Positions 8,298 to 17,718 of a DNA stretch of 64,000 nt are shown here, one piece after another. Position 1 is the first letter of the stretch. Each line of letters begins with the position of its first letter. Source of the DNA: Psychrobacter sp. bablab_jr014 (GTDB taxonomy: Bacteria > Pseudomonadota > Gammaproteobacteria > Pseudomonadales > Moraxellaceae); NCBI RefSeq assembly GCF_016464015.1, contig NZ_JACDXT010000049.1, positions 62,001 to 126,000 of the forward strand. Reading direction: 5' to 3'. The position numbers and the translations under genes are program-made. The notes beneath the pieces are model-generated. The model was not told the origin of the DNA. It saw only the letters and a program-made list of their open reading frames with translations, and ran no database searches.

Positions 8298-9260
8298 ATG
8301 GACATTAAACAGCTGCAAGCCTTTGTTGCTATCGCTGAATTACAAAGCTTTAGTGCCGCTGCCCAAAAGATAGGCTTGTCTCAACCGAGCCTTAGCCGCT
8401 TGCTCAAGCAGCTAGAAGCCGATATGGGGGTGCTGCTCGTCGCGCGCCAACACAGGCCGCTACAGTTGACTGAGGCGGGCGCGTTTTTTTATAAAAAGAT
8501 AGCTACGCTACTCATTGAGATGCAAACCATTACCAGCATGACTCAGCGCCTTGCCAGCCCAAGCCCTGAGCTGCGGATTGGCTTTGTGCCCTCAGTGCTT
8601 TATGGCTTATTGCCTGAAGTCATCGCCACGCTTAAGCAGCAGCATACCGACATTGAGGTGCGTTTGTGTGATATCAGCTCGTATCAGCAAATGCAAGCAT
8701 TGAAGTCGGGCGAGATTGATGTGGGCTTTGGGCGCTTTTTTTATCAAGATGCATGGACGCAGCAGATTTTACTGCGCCATGAGCGTTATGTGGTGGCGCT
8801 ACCAAAGGCACATCCTGCCGCACAGATACCGTATCAGCGTTTAAGTGAGTTGGCACAGCAGCATTTAATTTTGTATCACAAGACACATTTGCCAATCCGT
8901 CAAGCCTTGAGCAAATCTGCATCCAATCACGCCGAACCGCCCATTACCGAGCCGCTACTATATATTTTTGCACAGCATGGGGTGACACCGCTTATGACGA
9001 CGGAGGTCAGTGATTTGCAAGTGGCACTTGGTTTGGTTGCCGCAGGTGAAGGTGTGACACTCGTGCCTGCCAGCTTACAAACGGTGCGTACTGAGCAGAT
9101 TGCTTATCAGCCGCTATGGCATGAAAATGTGACCTCCCCTGTGTACCTGCATACGCTAAAAGACCGTCCGCATCCGCGCGTTGCTGATTTACTTGCTGCT
9201 GTATATGCGGTCTATGAACAGCACGGCATTACCTATCGTCGCCAGTCGTTTGGTGAGTAA
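8298..9260 (+). CDS. LysR-family transcriptional regulator
   Basis: 320 residues: N-terminal helix-turn-helix (FSAAAQKIGLSQPSLSRLLKQLE) and a complete effector-binding domain (LRIGFVPSVLYGLLPE onward), of the general CatR/BenM-like size and look. GAGG upstream supports the ATG. It lies 305 bp before an Nramp-like transporter on the same strand and divergent from an acidic membrane protein, and might regulate either. A role in controlling the propionate genes 2 kb downstream cannot be excluded, as no GntR or PrpR-type regulator is seen there. Confidence 0.93.
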   Translation: MDIKQLQAFVAIAELQSFSAAAQKIGLSQPSLSRLLKQLEADMGVLLVARQHRPLQLTEAGAFFYKKIATLLIEMQTITSMTQRLASPSPELRIGFVPSVLYGLLPEVIATLKQQHTDIEVRLCDISSYQQMQALKSGEIDVGFGRFFYQDAWTQQILLRHERYVVALPKAHPAAQIPYQRLSELAQQHLILYHKTHLPIRQALSKSASNHAEPPITEPLLYIFAQHGVTPLMTTEVSDLQVALGLVAAGEGVTLVPASLQTVRTEQIAYQPLWHENVTSPVYLHTLKDRPHPRVADLLAAVYAVYEQHGITYRRQSFGE

Positions 9261-9382
9261 AGGCAAGGTTTCTTGAGGGTTATTAGAGCGTGTTTTATCC
9301 CCAAAATTGCGCCGTAAACTGCGTGTCCATTGCCTTTTGCTCACTTTTTACCCACTTTATGCTACAGTCGTCTTTTCTTTCG

Positions 9383-9522
9383 CCAAAGATAATGGACGCC
9401 ACGCCTACAGTGACTTGCGCTTTCGCTAATGTAACGATCTGATTGGGTCGCCTTTATGTTGACTGTCAGGGTGAGTCCCTAATGCCTAGCAAATACACAG
9501 ACAGCACGTTTATTATCTTTGG
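9383..9522. repeat. Long-spaced inverted repeat upstream of the Nramp-like gene
   Basis: CCAAAGATAAT at 9383-9393 has its exact complement at 9512-9522, 118 nt away, in the gap between the LysR gene and the Nramp-like gene. It could pair two parts of a leader RNA or be two binding half-sites for a regulator. No known metal riboswitch was recognised in the gap. Confidence 0.45.
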
Positions 9523-9565
9523 TATGGCGATATATGACCCAATACAGCGGGTTCAGTGAGGTTCT

Positions 9566-10840
9566 ATGAGTACATCTTATTCCAACACAACACAGGACAA
9601 TAGCGCCCAGCCACAAGGCTTTAGCTGGCGTATCTTTGGCCCTGGTATTTTGATGGCGACGGCGGCAATCGGCGGCTCGCATCTGATTTCATCGACGCAG
9701 GCAGGCGCGTTATACGGCTGGCAGCTGGCGATTATGATTGTCCTTGCCAATTTGTTTAAGTATCCATTTTTTCGCTTTGGCACCGATTATGTCTATGACG
9801 CCAATGAAAGCCTGATTGCAGGCTACGCCAAACGCTCACCCGCTTATTTGTGGGTATATTTTGTGTTGTCCATCCTCTCTGCGGTTATCAGCACAGGGGC
9901 GGTGTCCTTGATTGCGGCGGTGATTTTGGGCTTTATGCTGCCTGAGTCGTTGGGCTTATCGACCATGACGCTCGCCTTTATCGTGACGGCGGTCTCTTGG
10001 GTGTTTTTGATTGGTGGGCACTTTCGCTTGCTCGATAAAGTCACTAAATGGATTATGATGTCGCTGACTGCCGCGACCGTGATTGCGGTGCTGATTGCGG
10101 CGGGCAAGCCTGCGGTAATGACGCCTGATTTTGTGGCGGCGTCACCTTGGAACTTGGCGACGCTTGGCTTTATCGTGGCGCTGATGGGCTGGATGCCCGC
10201 GCCGCTGGAGTTTGCCGCGATTACCTCAATGTGGACATCAGCCAAGGTCAAGACCGACCACACCAACCACCGCCAAGGTTTGCTTGATTTCAATGTGGGC
10301 TATTTGATTTCGGCCATTTTGGCGCTGTTTTTCTTATCGTTGGGTGTGTTTGTGCAGTACGGTTCGGGGCAGCCCATTGAGACCGCTGGCGGGGCGTACA
10401 TCGCGCAGCTTATCGGCATGTATACCAATACCATCGGCGATTGGTCGCGTCTGCTCGTCGCCTTTATCGCCTTTATGTGCATGTTCGGCACGACCATCAC
10501 TTGTGCTGACGGCTACGGTCGCGCCAATGCCGAATGCTGGCGTTTGATACGCGGACAAGAGGAGATTAATAAAAAACAAATCGCCTTTTGGACGACCTAT
10601 GCTATCGGTGGCGGCTTAGTGATTATTACTTTCTTTACAGGTCAGCTTGGTTCCATGCTTAAATTCGCTATGATTTCGGCATTCGTTTCTGCGCCGATTT
10701 TTGGTTGGTTAAACTACTCCTTGGTCAAAAACCGCCAAAAGCTGTCCTTTGGTATGAACGTACTGTCTATCGCTGGTCTTATCTTCTTGGCAGGTTTTGC
10801 ATTGTTGTTCTTAGCCAACTTGACAGGATTGCTTGCGTAA
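9566..10840 (+). CDS. Nramp-superfamily transporter lacking the canonical metal-site motifs
   Basis: 424 residues with about eleven membrane helices and the Nramp fold pattern (GPGIL near residue 27 in the first helix). Classical Nramp metal transporters carry DPGN in helix 1 and a MPH motif in helix 6. Here helix 1 reads AAIGGSHLISSTQAG and helix 6 reads GWMPAPLEFAAITSMW, so the Asp/Asn and Met/His ligands are not conserved. A Mn/Fe substrate should therefore not be assumed; other branches of the superfamily carry Mg, Al or organic substrates. GAGG precedes the ATG and a terminator follows. It lies between a LysR gene and the prp operon. Confidence 0.88.
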   Translation: MSTSYSNTTQDNSAQPQGFSWRIFGPGILMATAAIGGSHLISSTQAGALYGWQLAIMIVLANLFKYPFFRFGTDYVYDANESLIAGYAKRSPAYLWVYFVLSILSAVISTGAVSLIAAVILGFMLPESLGLSTMTLAFIVTAVSWVFLIGGHFRLLDKVTKWIMMSLTAATVIAVLIAAGKPAVMTPDFVAASPWNLATLGFIVALMGWMPAPLEFAAITSMWTSAKVKTDHTNHRQGLLDFNVGYLISAILALFFLSLGVFVQYGSGQPIETAGGAYIAQLIGMYTNTIGDWSRLLVAFIAFMCMFGTTITCADGYGRANAECWRLIRGQEEINKKQIAFWTTYAIGGGLVIITFFTGQLGSMLKFAMISAFVSAPIFGWLNYSLVKNRQKLSFGMNVLSIAGLIFLAGFALLFLANLTGLLA

Positions 10841-10873
10841 GCGCATTGCGACAACAACTTATCCTAAAATAAG

Positions 10874-10904
10874 AACCCGCCAGCGCCCTGCTAGCGGGTT
10901 TTTT
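10874..10904 (+). terminator. Rho-independent terminator after the Nramp-like gene
   Basis: AACCCGC at 10874 pairs with GCGGGTT ending at 10900, extended by three more pairs after one mismatch, then a T run. Confidence 0.88.
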
Positions 10905-11035
10905 AATGCCAAAAATCACGCTAATCGGCAAATGCCCTACCCTTATTGACTGTCTATCTTTAAGCCACACCCAAGAACAATGTAAAAAAGTGTAAATGAT
11001 ACGCGGTAAGTTTTTACTATGAATTTTTAAATATA

Positions 11036-11120
11036 AATAATAAGTAGAAAAATACTTGGCTTACGCATAAGTATATTTAAAAAATGAATAATAAGTAAAA
11101 AATTAAACAAATTGTTTAAT
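11036..11120 (+). promoter_or_regulatory. AT-rich upstream region of the prp operon with direct repeat and palindrome
   Basis: The 413-bp gap before prpB contains a direct repeat, AATAATAAGTA followed by an A-rich run, at about 11036 and again 48 bp later at about 11084. Right after it is the palindrome ATTAAACA-AAT-TGTTTAAT at 11102-11120. These are good candidates for regulator sites controlling the propionate genes. No regulator gene adjoins prpB, so the protein that would bind them is unknown. Confidence 0.45.
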
Positions 11121-11253
11121 CTATCTGTATTTACCTGCTTTGAACTTGGTGTGTTTTCGGCGTATGCTCATGGACATACCGTGTTTGACAGCACATTTAT
11201 TGAGCGTTATCAGCGCTATCGTCTAGCCTATTTGCTACGTATAAGGAATCCTC

Positions 11254-12156
11254 ATGACTGCATCCGCAGGCGCGCGTTTTCGTCACGCCCTCAGCCAAAA
11301 AAATGACAACAACGAACCCCTACAAATCGTCGGCGCGATTAATGCCTACAGCGCGATGATGGCGAGCCAAGTCGGGCATCAGGCGATATATCTGTCAGGT
11401 GGCGGCGTGGCAAATGCGTCCTTTGGCTTGCCTGATTTGGGCATGACCAGCCTTGATAATGTGTTAGAGGACGCCCGCCGTATTACCGATGCGGTAGACA
11501 CGCCGCTACTGGTGGACATTGATACAGGCTTTGGCGGTGCGTTTAACATCGCACAAACCATCAAAAAAATGGAAAAAGCAGGCGTGGCAGCGGTACATAT
11601 CGAAGACCAAGTGGCACAAAAGCGCTGCGGACACCGCCCCAATAAGTCGATTGTCAGCATCGCGGAGATGACCGACCGCTTAAAGGCGGCGCTGGATGCG
11701 CGCACGGACGCCGACTTTGTGGTGATGGCGCGTACCGATGCGCTCGCGGTTGAAGGTTTGGACGCGGCGGTCGAGCGTGCGGTTGCCTTTGCTGAGGCAG
11801 GCGCAGATATGATATTTGCCGAAGCGCTGACCGATATCGAGATGTATCGCAAGTTTACCGAGGTTTTGGACATTCCCGTGCTTGCCAACATGACCGAGTT
11901 TGGGCAGACCGAGCTATACAGCACCGAGGCGCTGTATGAGGTCGGTGTCGAGATGGTGCTGTATCCGCTCTCGGCGTTCCGTGCGATGAGCCAAGCAGCG
12001 CTCAATGTCTATCAGCATATTTTAGCCGACGGCTCACAAGCGGCGGTAGTCGATACGATGCAGACGCGGATGGCGCTGTATGACTTTTTGGGTTATCACG
12101 ACTACGAAGCCAAGCTCGATACTTTGTTTAAAGACAAGCCGAGCCAAGACCAATAA
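11254..12156 (+). CDS. prpB: 2-methylisocitrate lyase
   Basis: Cleaves 2-methylisocitrate into pyruvate and succinate, the last step of the 2-methylcitrate cycle. 300 residues of the isocitrate lyase/PEP mutase fold, full length. Visible hallmarks are [17 protein letters not shown], the metal-binding DIDTGFGG, and the catalytic-loop motif KRCGHRPNK at residues 122-130. The ATG is preceded by AAGGA at 6 nt. It leads the cluster prpB-prpC-acnD-prpF and lies 65 bp from prpC, so the two are probably cotranscribed. Confidence 0.98.
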   Translation: MTASAGARFRHALSQKNDNNEPLQIVGAINAYSAMMASQVGHQAIYLSGGGVANASFGLPDLGMTSLDNVLEDARRITDAVDTPLLVDIDTGFGGAFNIAQTIKKMEKAGVAAVHIEDQVAQKRCGHRPNKSIVSIAEMTDRLKAALDARTDADFVVMARTDALAVEGLDAAVERAVAFAEAGADMIFAEALTDIEMYRKFTEVLDIPVLANMTEFGQTELYSTEALYEVGVEMVLYPLSAFRAMSQAALNVYQHILADGSQAAVVDTMQTRMALYDFLGYHDYEAKLDTLFKDKPSQDQ

Positions 12157-12221
12157 TTTTTTAAAATCCTTTCATAGCTTTTTTTACCATTCCCTTTTTG
12201 CATTGAACAAGGACGTGATGC

Positions 12222-13349
12222 ATGACAACGACAAAACAACTCTCAGGCGCAGGACTGCGCGGGCAAGTAGCAGGCAAGACCGCCTTATCCACCGTGGGCA
12301 AATCAGGCTCAGGGCTGACCTATCGCGGCTATGACATTAGCGAGCTTGCGGAAAAGTGTATTTTTGAAGAAGTCGCTTATCTGCTGCTATACGGCGATTT
12401 GCCCACCCAAAGCGAGCTTGCCACCTATCAAGAAAAGCTGCGCGGACTGCGCGCCCTGCCCGACGCCTTAAAAACCGTGCTGGAAAACGTGCCAGCGGAC
12501 GCGCACCCCATGGACGTACTGCGCACAGGCTGCTCGATGCTGGGCAACCTTGAAACCGAGACTGACTTTAGCCAGCAGCAAGACAAGACCGACCGTATGC
12601 TGGCGCTGTTTCCCGCCATTATTACCTATTGGTATCGCTACAGCACAGACGGTGTGCGTATCGACACACAGACCGATGAGGCGACCATCGGCGGGCATTT
12701 CTTACATTTATTACATGGCAAAGCGCCCAGCACCCTACACGAAAAAGTGATGAACGTCTCGCTCATCCTCTATGCCGAGCATGAGTTTAACGCCTCGACC
12801 TTTAATGCGCGGGTATGCGCCTCGACCTTATCGGACATTCATTCGTGCATCACAGGCGCTATCGGCACCTTGCGCGGGCACTTGCACGGCGGCGCAAATG
12901 AGGCGGCAATGGCGATGCTTGAGCGCTTTGACAGTCCTGAGCATGCCGAAGACTCACTGCTGACCATGCTGGATAATAAAGAAAAAATCATGGGATTCGG
13001 GCACGCCATCTACCGCGACAGCGACCCGCGCAATGTGGTCATTAAACAATGGGCAGAAAAGCTGGCAGCAGAGGTGAATGATAACCGTCTGTATCCCATC
13101 TCGGTACGCGTTGAAGAGGTCATGTGGCGCGAGAAAAAAATGTTCGCCAATGCCGACTTTTTTCATGCCTCCGCCTATCACTTTATGGGCATTCCTACCC
13201 AACTGTTTACGCCAATTTTTGTATGTTCGCGGGTGACAGGTTGGGCGGCGCATGTGTTCGAGCAGCGTGCGGACAATCGCATCATTCGCCCAAGCGCGGA
13301 CTATATTGGCGAGGACGCCCGCAGCGTGCCTGAGATTGGGGAGCGTTGA
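12222..13349 (+). CDS. prpC: 2-methylcitrate synthase
   Basis: Condenses propionyl-CoA with oxaloacetate to 2-methylcitrate. 375 residues, the short citrate-synthase type used as PrpC in gammaproteobacteria. The citrate synthase motifs are present: [11 protein letters not shown] around residue 223 with an active-site His, [13 protein letters not shown] around residue 260 with the second His, and RPSADYIG near the C-terminus. AAGGA precedes the start. The position between prpB and acnD settles the choice of methylcitrate over citrate synthase. Confidence 0.98.
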   Translation: MTTTKQLSGAGLRGQVAGKTALSTVGKSGSGLTYRGYDISELAEKCIFEEVAYLLLYGDLPTQSELATYQEKLRGLRALPDALKTVLENVPADAHPMDVLRTGCSMLGNLETETDFSQQQDKTDRMLALFPAIITYWYRYSTDGVRIDTQTDEATIGGHFLHLLHGKAPSTLHEKVMNVSLILYAEHEFNASTFNARVCASTLSDIHSCITGAIGTLRGHLHGGANEAAMAMLERFDSPEHAEDSLLTMLDNKEKIMGFGHAIYRDSDPRNVVIKQWAEKLAAEVNDNRLYPISVRVEEVMWREKKMFANADFFHASAYHFMGIPTQLFTPIFVCSRVTGWAAHVFEQRADNRIIRPSADYIGEDARSVPEIGER

Positions 13350-13546
13350 TTTTATTCACATAAAAATGTGTAGGGTATCAGTCCTTTGATGCTCTACCGT
13401 CATTTTTTAAACAAGTTAAAACACAATGATTTTCGATAATACTCTTGATATTCAGTCGGCATTAAAAAAGGCTAGCAACGCAACAACCTGCTAAATACCA
13501 ACAAAAACACCCCACATACCAACCCGCCAACCGCTACAGGTGACTC

Positions 13547-16204
13547 ATGGACAAGACCCCAGTACAACCGATGAACCATCAATACAAAACCCAGCTGCCA
13601 GACACCGACCTATACTACTTTGACACCCGTGCGGCGGTAGACGCTATCGAGGCGGGCGCGTATGCCAAGCTGCCCTTTTGCTCCAAGGTGTTTTGTGAAA
13701 ATCTCGTGCGCCGCTGCCCGCCTGAGGACTTGAGCGCTGCCCTATCCCAGCACATCAACCGTCAGCAGGATATGGACTGGCCGTGGTATCCTGCGCGCGT
13801 GGTCTGCCATGATATTTTGGGGCAGACGGCGTTTGTCGATTTGGCGGGATTGCGCGAAGCGATTGCCGAAAAAGGCGGCGACCCTGCCAAGGTCAATCCC
13901 ATTGTGCCTACTCAACTGATAGTTGACCATTCCTTAGCGGTCGAGCACGCAGGCTTTGAGGACAATGCCTTAGAAAAAAACCGCGCCATCGAAGCGCGGC
14001 GCAACCAAGACCGTTTTGACTTTATTAATTGGTGCCAAGACGCCTTTGATAATGTCAATGTCGTGCCGCCTGGTAACGGCATCATGCACCAGATTAACCT
14101 TGAAAAAATGTCACCTGTGGTGCAGCAAGCAAGCGATAGTGCGGGCGATGTCGTTGCCTTTCCTGATACCTTGGTCGGCACGGACAGCCACACGCCGATG
14201 GTCGATGCGCTCGGCGTGATTTCGCTCGGTGTGGGCGGGCTAGAAGCCGAAAGCGTGATGCTGGGCAATCCCTCCTATATGCGTGTGCCTGACATTATCG
14301 GCGTCGAGCTGACAGGCAATTTGCAAAAAGGCGTGACGGGTACGGATTTGGTCTTATCTTTAACTGCCTTTTTACGCGAGCAAGGCGTGGTCGGCAGCTA
14401 TTTAGAATTTTTTGGTGCAGGGGTGCGCAGCCTGAGCGTTGGCGACCGTGCTTCGGTGTCGAACATGACGCCCGAATATGGCGCGAGCGCGGCGATGTTT
14501 TATATTGACGAGCAGACGCTCGATTATCTGCGCCTGACAGGACGCAGCAGCGAGCAAGTGCAGCTGGTCGAGCAGTATGCAAAGATGGCAGGACTGTGGG
14601 CGGATGCCATGACCGAGGCGGTTTACACGCGCACATTAGAGTTTGACCTATCTCAAGTGGTGCGCAGCATTGCTGGACCCTCGCGCCCGCACGCCCGCGT
14701 CTCGACCACCGATTTGGTGAGTACGGGCATCGCGCACAGCGTCACCGAAGGGCACAGAGACGACACTCATCCTGCCAGCATGCCAGACGGCGCGGTCATT
14801 ATCGCTGCCATTACCAGCTGTACCAATACTTCCAACCCGCGCAATATGATTGCCGCAGGCTTGGTGGCGCGTAATGCCAACCAAAAAGGCTTACTGCGTC
14901 AGCCGTGGGTCAAAACCTCGCTCGCCCCTGGCTCAAAAACTGTCAAAATGTACTTAGAAGATGCCAATCTATTGCCTGAGTTACAAAAGCTTGGCTTTGA
15001 TGTGGTCGGCTTTGCGTGTACCACCTGCAATGGCATGAGTGGCGCGCTTGACCCTGATATCGAGCAGCAAATCATCCGCCGCGACTTATTTACCACCGCT
15101 GTACTCTCAGGCAACCGTAACTTTGATGGGCGCATCCACCCCTTTGCTAAGCAAGCCTTTTTGGCGTCACCGCCCTTAGTGATCGCTTACGCCATTGCGG
15201 GCACTATCCGCTTTGATATTGAAAAAGATGCGCTTGGCTATGACGACACAGGCACGCCGATTTATCTGAAAGACATTTGGTTCGATGATGCCGAAGTCGA
15301 TGCCATCGTGAATGAGGCGGTCAAGCCTGAGCAGTTTAACGCCGTGTATATCCCGATGTTTGATGCCGAAAAAGACAGCCATGATAAGAGCGTCAGCCCG
15401 CTGTATCCGTGGCGCAGTCAAAGCACCTATATTCGCCGTCCGCCTTATTGGGAAGGCAAAATGGCGCGGCAAAACCGCCTGACAGGTATGCGCCCGTTAG
15501 CTATCTTGGGCGATAACATCACCACCGATCACCTATCGCCATCCAACGCCATCATGCCTGACTCTGCCGCTGGCGAGTATCTGCGCAGCATGGGACTGCC
15601 CGAAGAGGATTACAACTCATACGCTACCCATCGCGGCGACCACCTGACCGCCATCCGTGCGACCTTTGCCAATCCCAAGCTGATTAATGAGATGGCATGC
15701 GACCCACGCGGCACAGTTATCCAAGGCGCATATACCCGCGTCGAACCCGAAGGGCAAATCATGCGCATGTGGGAAGCGATAGAAACCTACATGCAGCGCG
15801 GACAGCCGCTGATTATCATCGCGGGCGATGGCTACGGGCAAGGCTCAAGCCGTGATTGGGCAGCCAAAGGCGTGCGGCTGGCGGGTGTGGAATGCGTGGT
15901 CGCCGAAGACTTTGAGCGCATTCACCGCCAAAACCTTGTGGGTATGGGCGCACTGCCCTTGCAGTTTGTCAAAGGCGTCAACCGTCATACCTTAGCGCTT
16001 GATGGTAGCGAAGTGTTTGATGTTAAAGGGGATGTCTCAGCAGGTGGCGAGATGACGCTCATTATTCATCGTCTTGATGGCAGTGTCGATAAAACGCCTG
16101 TCATCTGCCGCTTAGATACCGCCGATGAGCTAAAGATGTACCAAGCGGGCGGCATGCTCCAGCGCTTTGCTAAGGAGTTTATTGAAGCGGCGGATGCGGC
16201 GTAA
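13547..16204 (+). CDS. acnD: Fe/S-dependent 2-methylcitrate dehydratase AcnD
   Basis: Aconitase-family enzyme that dehydrates 2-methylcitrate to 2-methylaconitate and works with PrpF. 885 residues, near the usual AcnD length. The 4Fe-4S ligands are visible in SCTNTSNPRN (Cys about residue 425) and CTTCNG (about residues 490 and 493). The swivelling C-terminal domain carries GDGYGQGSSRDWAAKG. The ATG at 13547 has AGGTG six bases upstream. A 197-bp gap precedes it, so it may have its own promoter. In related clusters prpF follows acnD closely; here a toxin-antitoxin pair and an unrelated secreted protein intervene. Confidence 0.97.
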   Translation: MDKTPVQPMNHQYKTQLPDTDLYYFDTRAAVDAIEAGAYAKLPFCSKVFCENLVRRCPPEDLSAALSQHINRQQDMDWPWYPARVVCHDILGQTAFVDLAGLREAIAEKGGDPAKVNPIVPTQLIVDHSLAVEHAGFEDNALEKNRAIEARRNQDRFDFINWCQDAFDNVNVVPPGNGIMHQINLEKMSPVVQQASDSAGDVVAFPDTLVGTDSHTPMVDALGVISLGVGGLEAESVMLGNPSYMRVPDIIGVELTGNLQKGVTGTDLVLSLTAFLREQGVVGSYLEFFGAGVRSLSVGDRASVSNMTPEYGASAAMFYIDEQTLDYLRLTGRSSEQVQLVEQYAKMAGLWADAMTEAVYTRTLEFDLSQVVRSIAGPSRPHARVSTTDLVSTGIAHSVTEGHRDDTHPASMPDGAVIIAAITSCTNTSNPRNMIAAGLVARNANQKGLLRQPWVKTSLAPGSKTVKMYLEDANLLPELQKLGFDVVGFACTTCNGMSGALDPDIEQQIIRRDLFTTAVLSGNRNFDGRIHPFAKQAFLASPPLVIAYAIAGTIRFDIEKDALGYDDTGTPIYLKDIWFDDAEVDAIVNEAVKPEQFNAVYIPMFDAEKDSHDKSVSPLYPWRSQSTYIRRPPYWEGKMARQNRLTGMRPLAILGDNITTDHLSPSNAIMPDSAAGEYLRSMGLPEEDYNSYATHRGDHLTAIRATFANPKLINEMACDPRGTVIQGAYTRVEPEGQIMRMWEAIETYMQRGQPLIIIAGDGYGQGSSRDWAAKGVRLAGVECVVAEDFERIHRQNLVGMGALPLQFVKGVNRHTLALDGSEVFDVKGDVSAGGEMTLIIHRLDGSVDKTPVICRLDTADELKMYQAGGMLQRFAKEFIEAADAA

Positions 16205-16236
16205 CCCAAAACCCCTTGCCGTTCTTATCAAAAGAA

Positions 16237-16268
16237 TCTAACATGTACCATATATTGTACATGTTAGA
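16237..16268. promoter_or_regulatory. Palindromic operator of the yefM-yoeB operon
   Basis: Perfect inverted repeat with 12-bp arms, TCTAACATGTAC at 16237-16248 and its complement at 16257-16268, with an 8-bp AT spacer. It ends 15 bp before the yefM ATG. Known YefM-YoeB operators are palindromes with a TGTACA core; TGTACA is present in the right half. Autorepression by the antitoxin-toxin complex is expected. Confidence 0.88.
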
Positions 16269-16283
16269 AAAAAGGGGATTGTC

Positions 16284-16592
16284 ATGCAAGTTATTAGCTT
16301 TTCAGACGCCAGAAAACAGCTCAAAGACGTACTCGACCAAGTGACCAACGATGCCGACGCCACCATCATCACCCGCCGCGATGCCGAAGATGCTGTGGTG
16401 ATGTCGCTTGATTATTACAACAGCTTATTAGAGACCGTGCATTTGCTCAAGTCGCCTGCCAACGCCGCGCACCTTGCCGACTCTATTGCCCAATACCGCG
16501 CTGGCAAGACTGTGACCCGTGATATCGTGGATGCTGATGCTGTGATAACGGACAGCAGTCAAGACAGCGATGCGGACACCGCGCACGTGTAA
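16284..16592 (+). CDS. yefM: YefM/Phd-family antitoxin
   Basis: 102 residues. The N-terminal Phd/YefM DNA-binding fold is clear: MQVISFSDARKQLKDVLDQV, then a mid-region of the form DAVVMSLDYYNSLLET. The C-terminal part, which normally wraps the toxin, runs on into an Asp-rich tail. AAAAGGGG lies upstream of the ATG. It neutralises the YoeB-like toxin encoded 21 bp downstream and should repress the operon through the palindrome at 16237-16268. The pair lies inside the propionate cluster. Confidence 0.95.
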   Translation: MQVISFSDARKQLKDVLDQVTNDADATIITRRDAEDAVVMSLDYYNSLLETVHLLKSPANAAHLADSIAQYRAGKTVTRDIVDADAVITDSSQDSDADTAHV

Positions 16593-16613
16593 CAGGGCAA
16601 TAACGGAAGGGAT

Positions 16614-16877
16614 ATGATGAACAGACAGCTGGCGTGGACGGATGCGGCATGGGCGGACTATGTCTATTGGCAAACGCAGGATAAGAAAACGCTCAAACGG
16701 ATTAATAAGCTCATTACCGAGTGCAAGCGCAGTCCATTTATAGGAATTGGTAAGCCTGAGCCTTTAAAGGAAAATTTGGCAGGGTTTTGGTCGCGGCGTA
16801 TTGATGACACGCACCGCTTGGTATACGCCGTCGATGATGCGTATTTGACGATTATCGCGTGTCGGTATCATTATTGA
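16614..16877 (+). CDS. yoeB: YoeB-family ribosome-dependent mRNA interferase toxin
   Basis: 87 residues, standard for YoeB. It begins with LAWTDAAWADYVYWQ and carries KRINKLITECKRSPF, GIGKPEPLKENLAGFWSRRI and DDTHRLVYAV, and ends in the typical IIACRYHY, which includes the catalytic-type C-terminal His-Tyr. Such toxins cleave mRNA in the ribosomal A site. It directly follows the antitoxin gene in the usual antitoxin-first order, and all expected features are intact. Confidence 0.96.
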   Translation: MMNRQLAWTDAAWADYVYWQTQDKKTLKRINKLITECKRSPFIGIGKPEPLKENLAGFWSRRIDDTHRLVYAVDDAYLTIIACRYHY

Positions 16878-16957
16878 CTGTGAAAAAGGGATTGGTTGGG
16901 AGTGGTTATATTCTAATTTATAGCAGTTTAACGTAAATCCATAGTTAAGGTATAAGC

Positions 16958-17674
16958 ATGAAATACCTATTATTAGTGATGCTCATGTTTTGTAGCTCAT
17001 GCTTTGCCAAAGAAATGGACAAGCAAAGCGACTATTTTGCGTTCTCTGAAAACGTACTCAATAGTTTAGGCAGCTCAGTAGCAACTTGTGATTCTTACGC
17101 GCTTCAAGACCCCACAACAGAATGGCTATGTGGTCGTTATCAAGAGGATCAGACGCGCTTTATCGTTGCTTGGGAGTCTGCTGTAAAACCTTTTGAAAAT
17201 CAGCTCATTCCCTACTCCGATTGGTTTGTTTTCCGCGATGACGACGGTGCGATAGATTTTTATGGTAAAGCTTATAACTTTGACCAAATAAAAATGCTGG
17301 TTGCGTTTGATCCATCAGAAGCGGGCAGAGAAATTTTTATAGGGGTAAGTCCTGACGTTTTTTTGGTGGCGGATAGCGCTGAAGCCTACCTGAATACAAC
17401 AAAAAGCAAGACTTTAGCAGTGCCTTTATCTGGCAGTTATAGCTGTAAAGATTTTAATAACCAAGCTGAGGCAATGCAGTTTTTCAAGGAGAATGGGTTT
17501 AATGCAAGCTATGACCCATATAATTTAGATGCTGATAATGATGGTATCCCTTGCGAAGCGCTTCAAAATCAATACAGTTATACAAGCCAATGCGCTGCCA
17601 ATCAATCTTGGGTAAACGGCTATGTAAGAAAAAACGGTACGAAAGTGCGCGGTCATTGTAGAAAGAAACGCTAA
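16958..17674 (+). CDS. Secreted protein with excalibur calcium-binding domain
   Basis: 238 residues with an N-terminal signal peptide (MKYLLLVMLMFCSSCFAKE). The middle, about residues 20-150, is not recognised. Residues about 159-202 form an excalibur domain: YSCKDFNNQAEAMQFF followed by the DADNDGIPCE calcium-binding/Cys motif. The tail has further paired cysteines and a basic end. The domain is usually found in extracellular or surface nucleases and similar proteins, but no nuclease motif is seen here. Base composition is lower in GC than the prp genes on either side, which fits a later insertion between yoeB and prpF. AAGG precedes the ATG. Confidence 0.82.
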   Translation: MKYLLLVMLMFCSSCFAKEMDKQSDYFAFSENVLNSLGSSVATCDSYALQDPTTEWLCGRYQEDQTRFIVAWESAVKPFENQLIPYSDWFVFRDDDGAIDFYGKAYNFDQIKMLVAFDPSEAGREIFIGVSPDVFLVADSAEAYLNTTKSKTLAVPLSGSYSCKDFNNQAEAMQFFKENGFNASYDPYNLDADNDGIPCEALQNQYSYTSQCAANQSWVNGYVRKNGTKVRGHCRKKR

Positions 17675-17718
17675 TCGCTCGATTGTCTTATCATAAAAAT
17701 AATTAAAAGGAATTTACC

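Noticed and set aside
9383..9522. Possible metal riboswitch before the Nramp-like gene
   Set aside because: Only an 11-bp long-range inverted repeat is present; no known riboswitch core was recognised.
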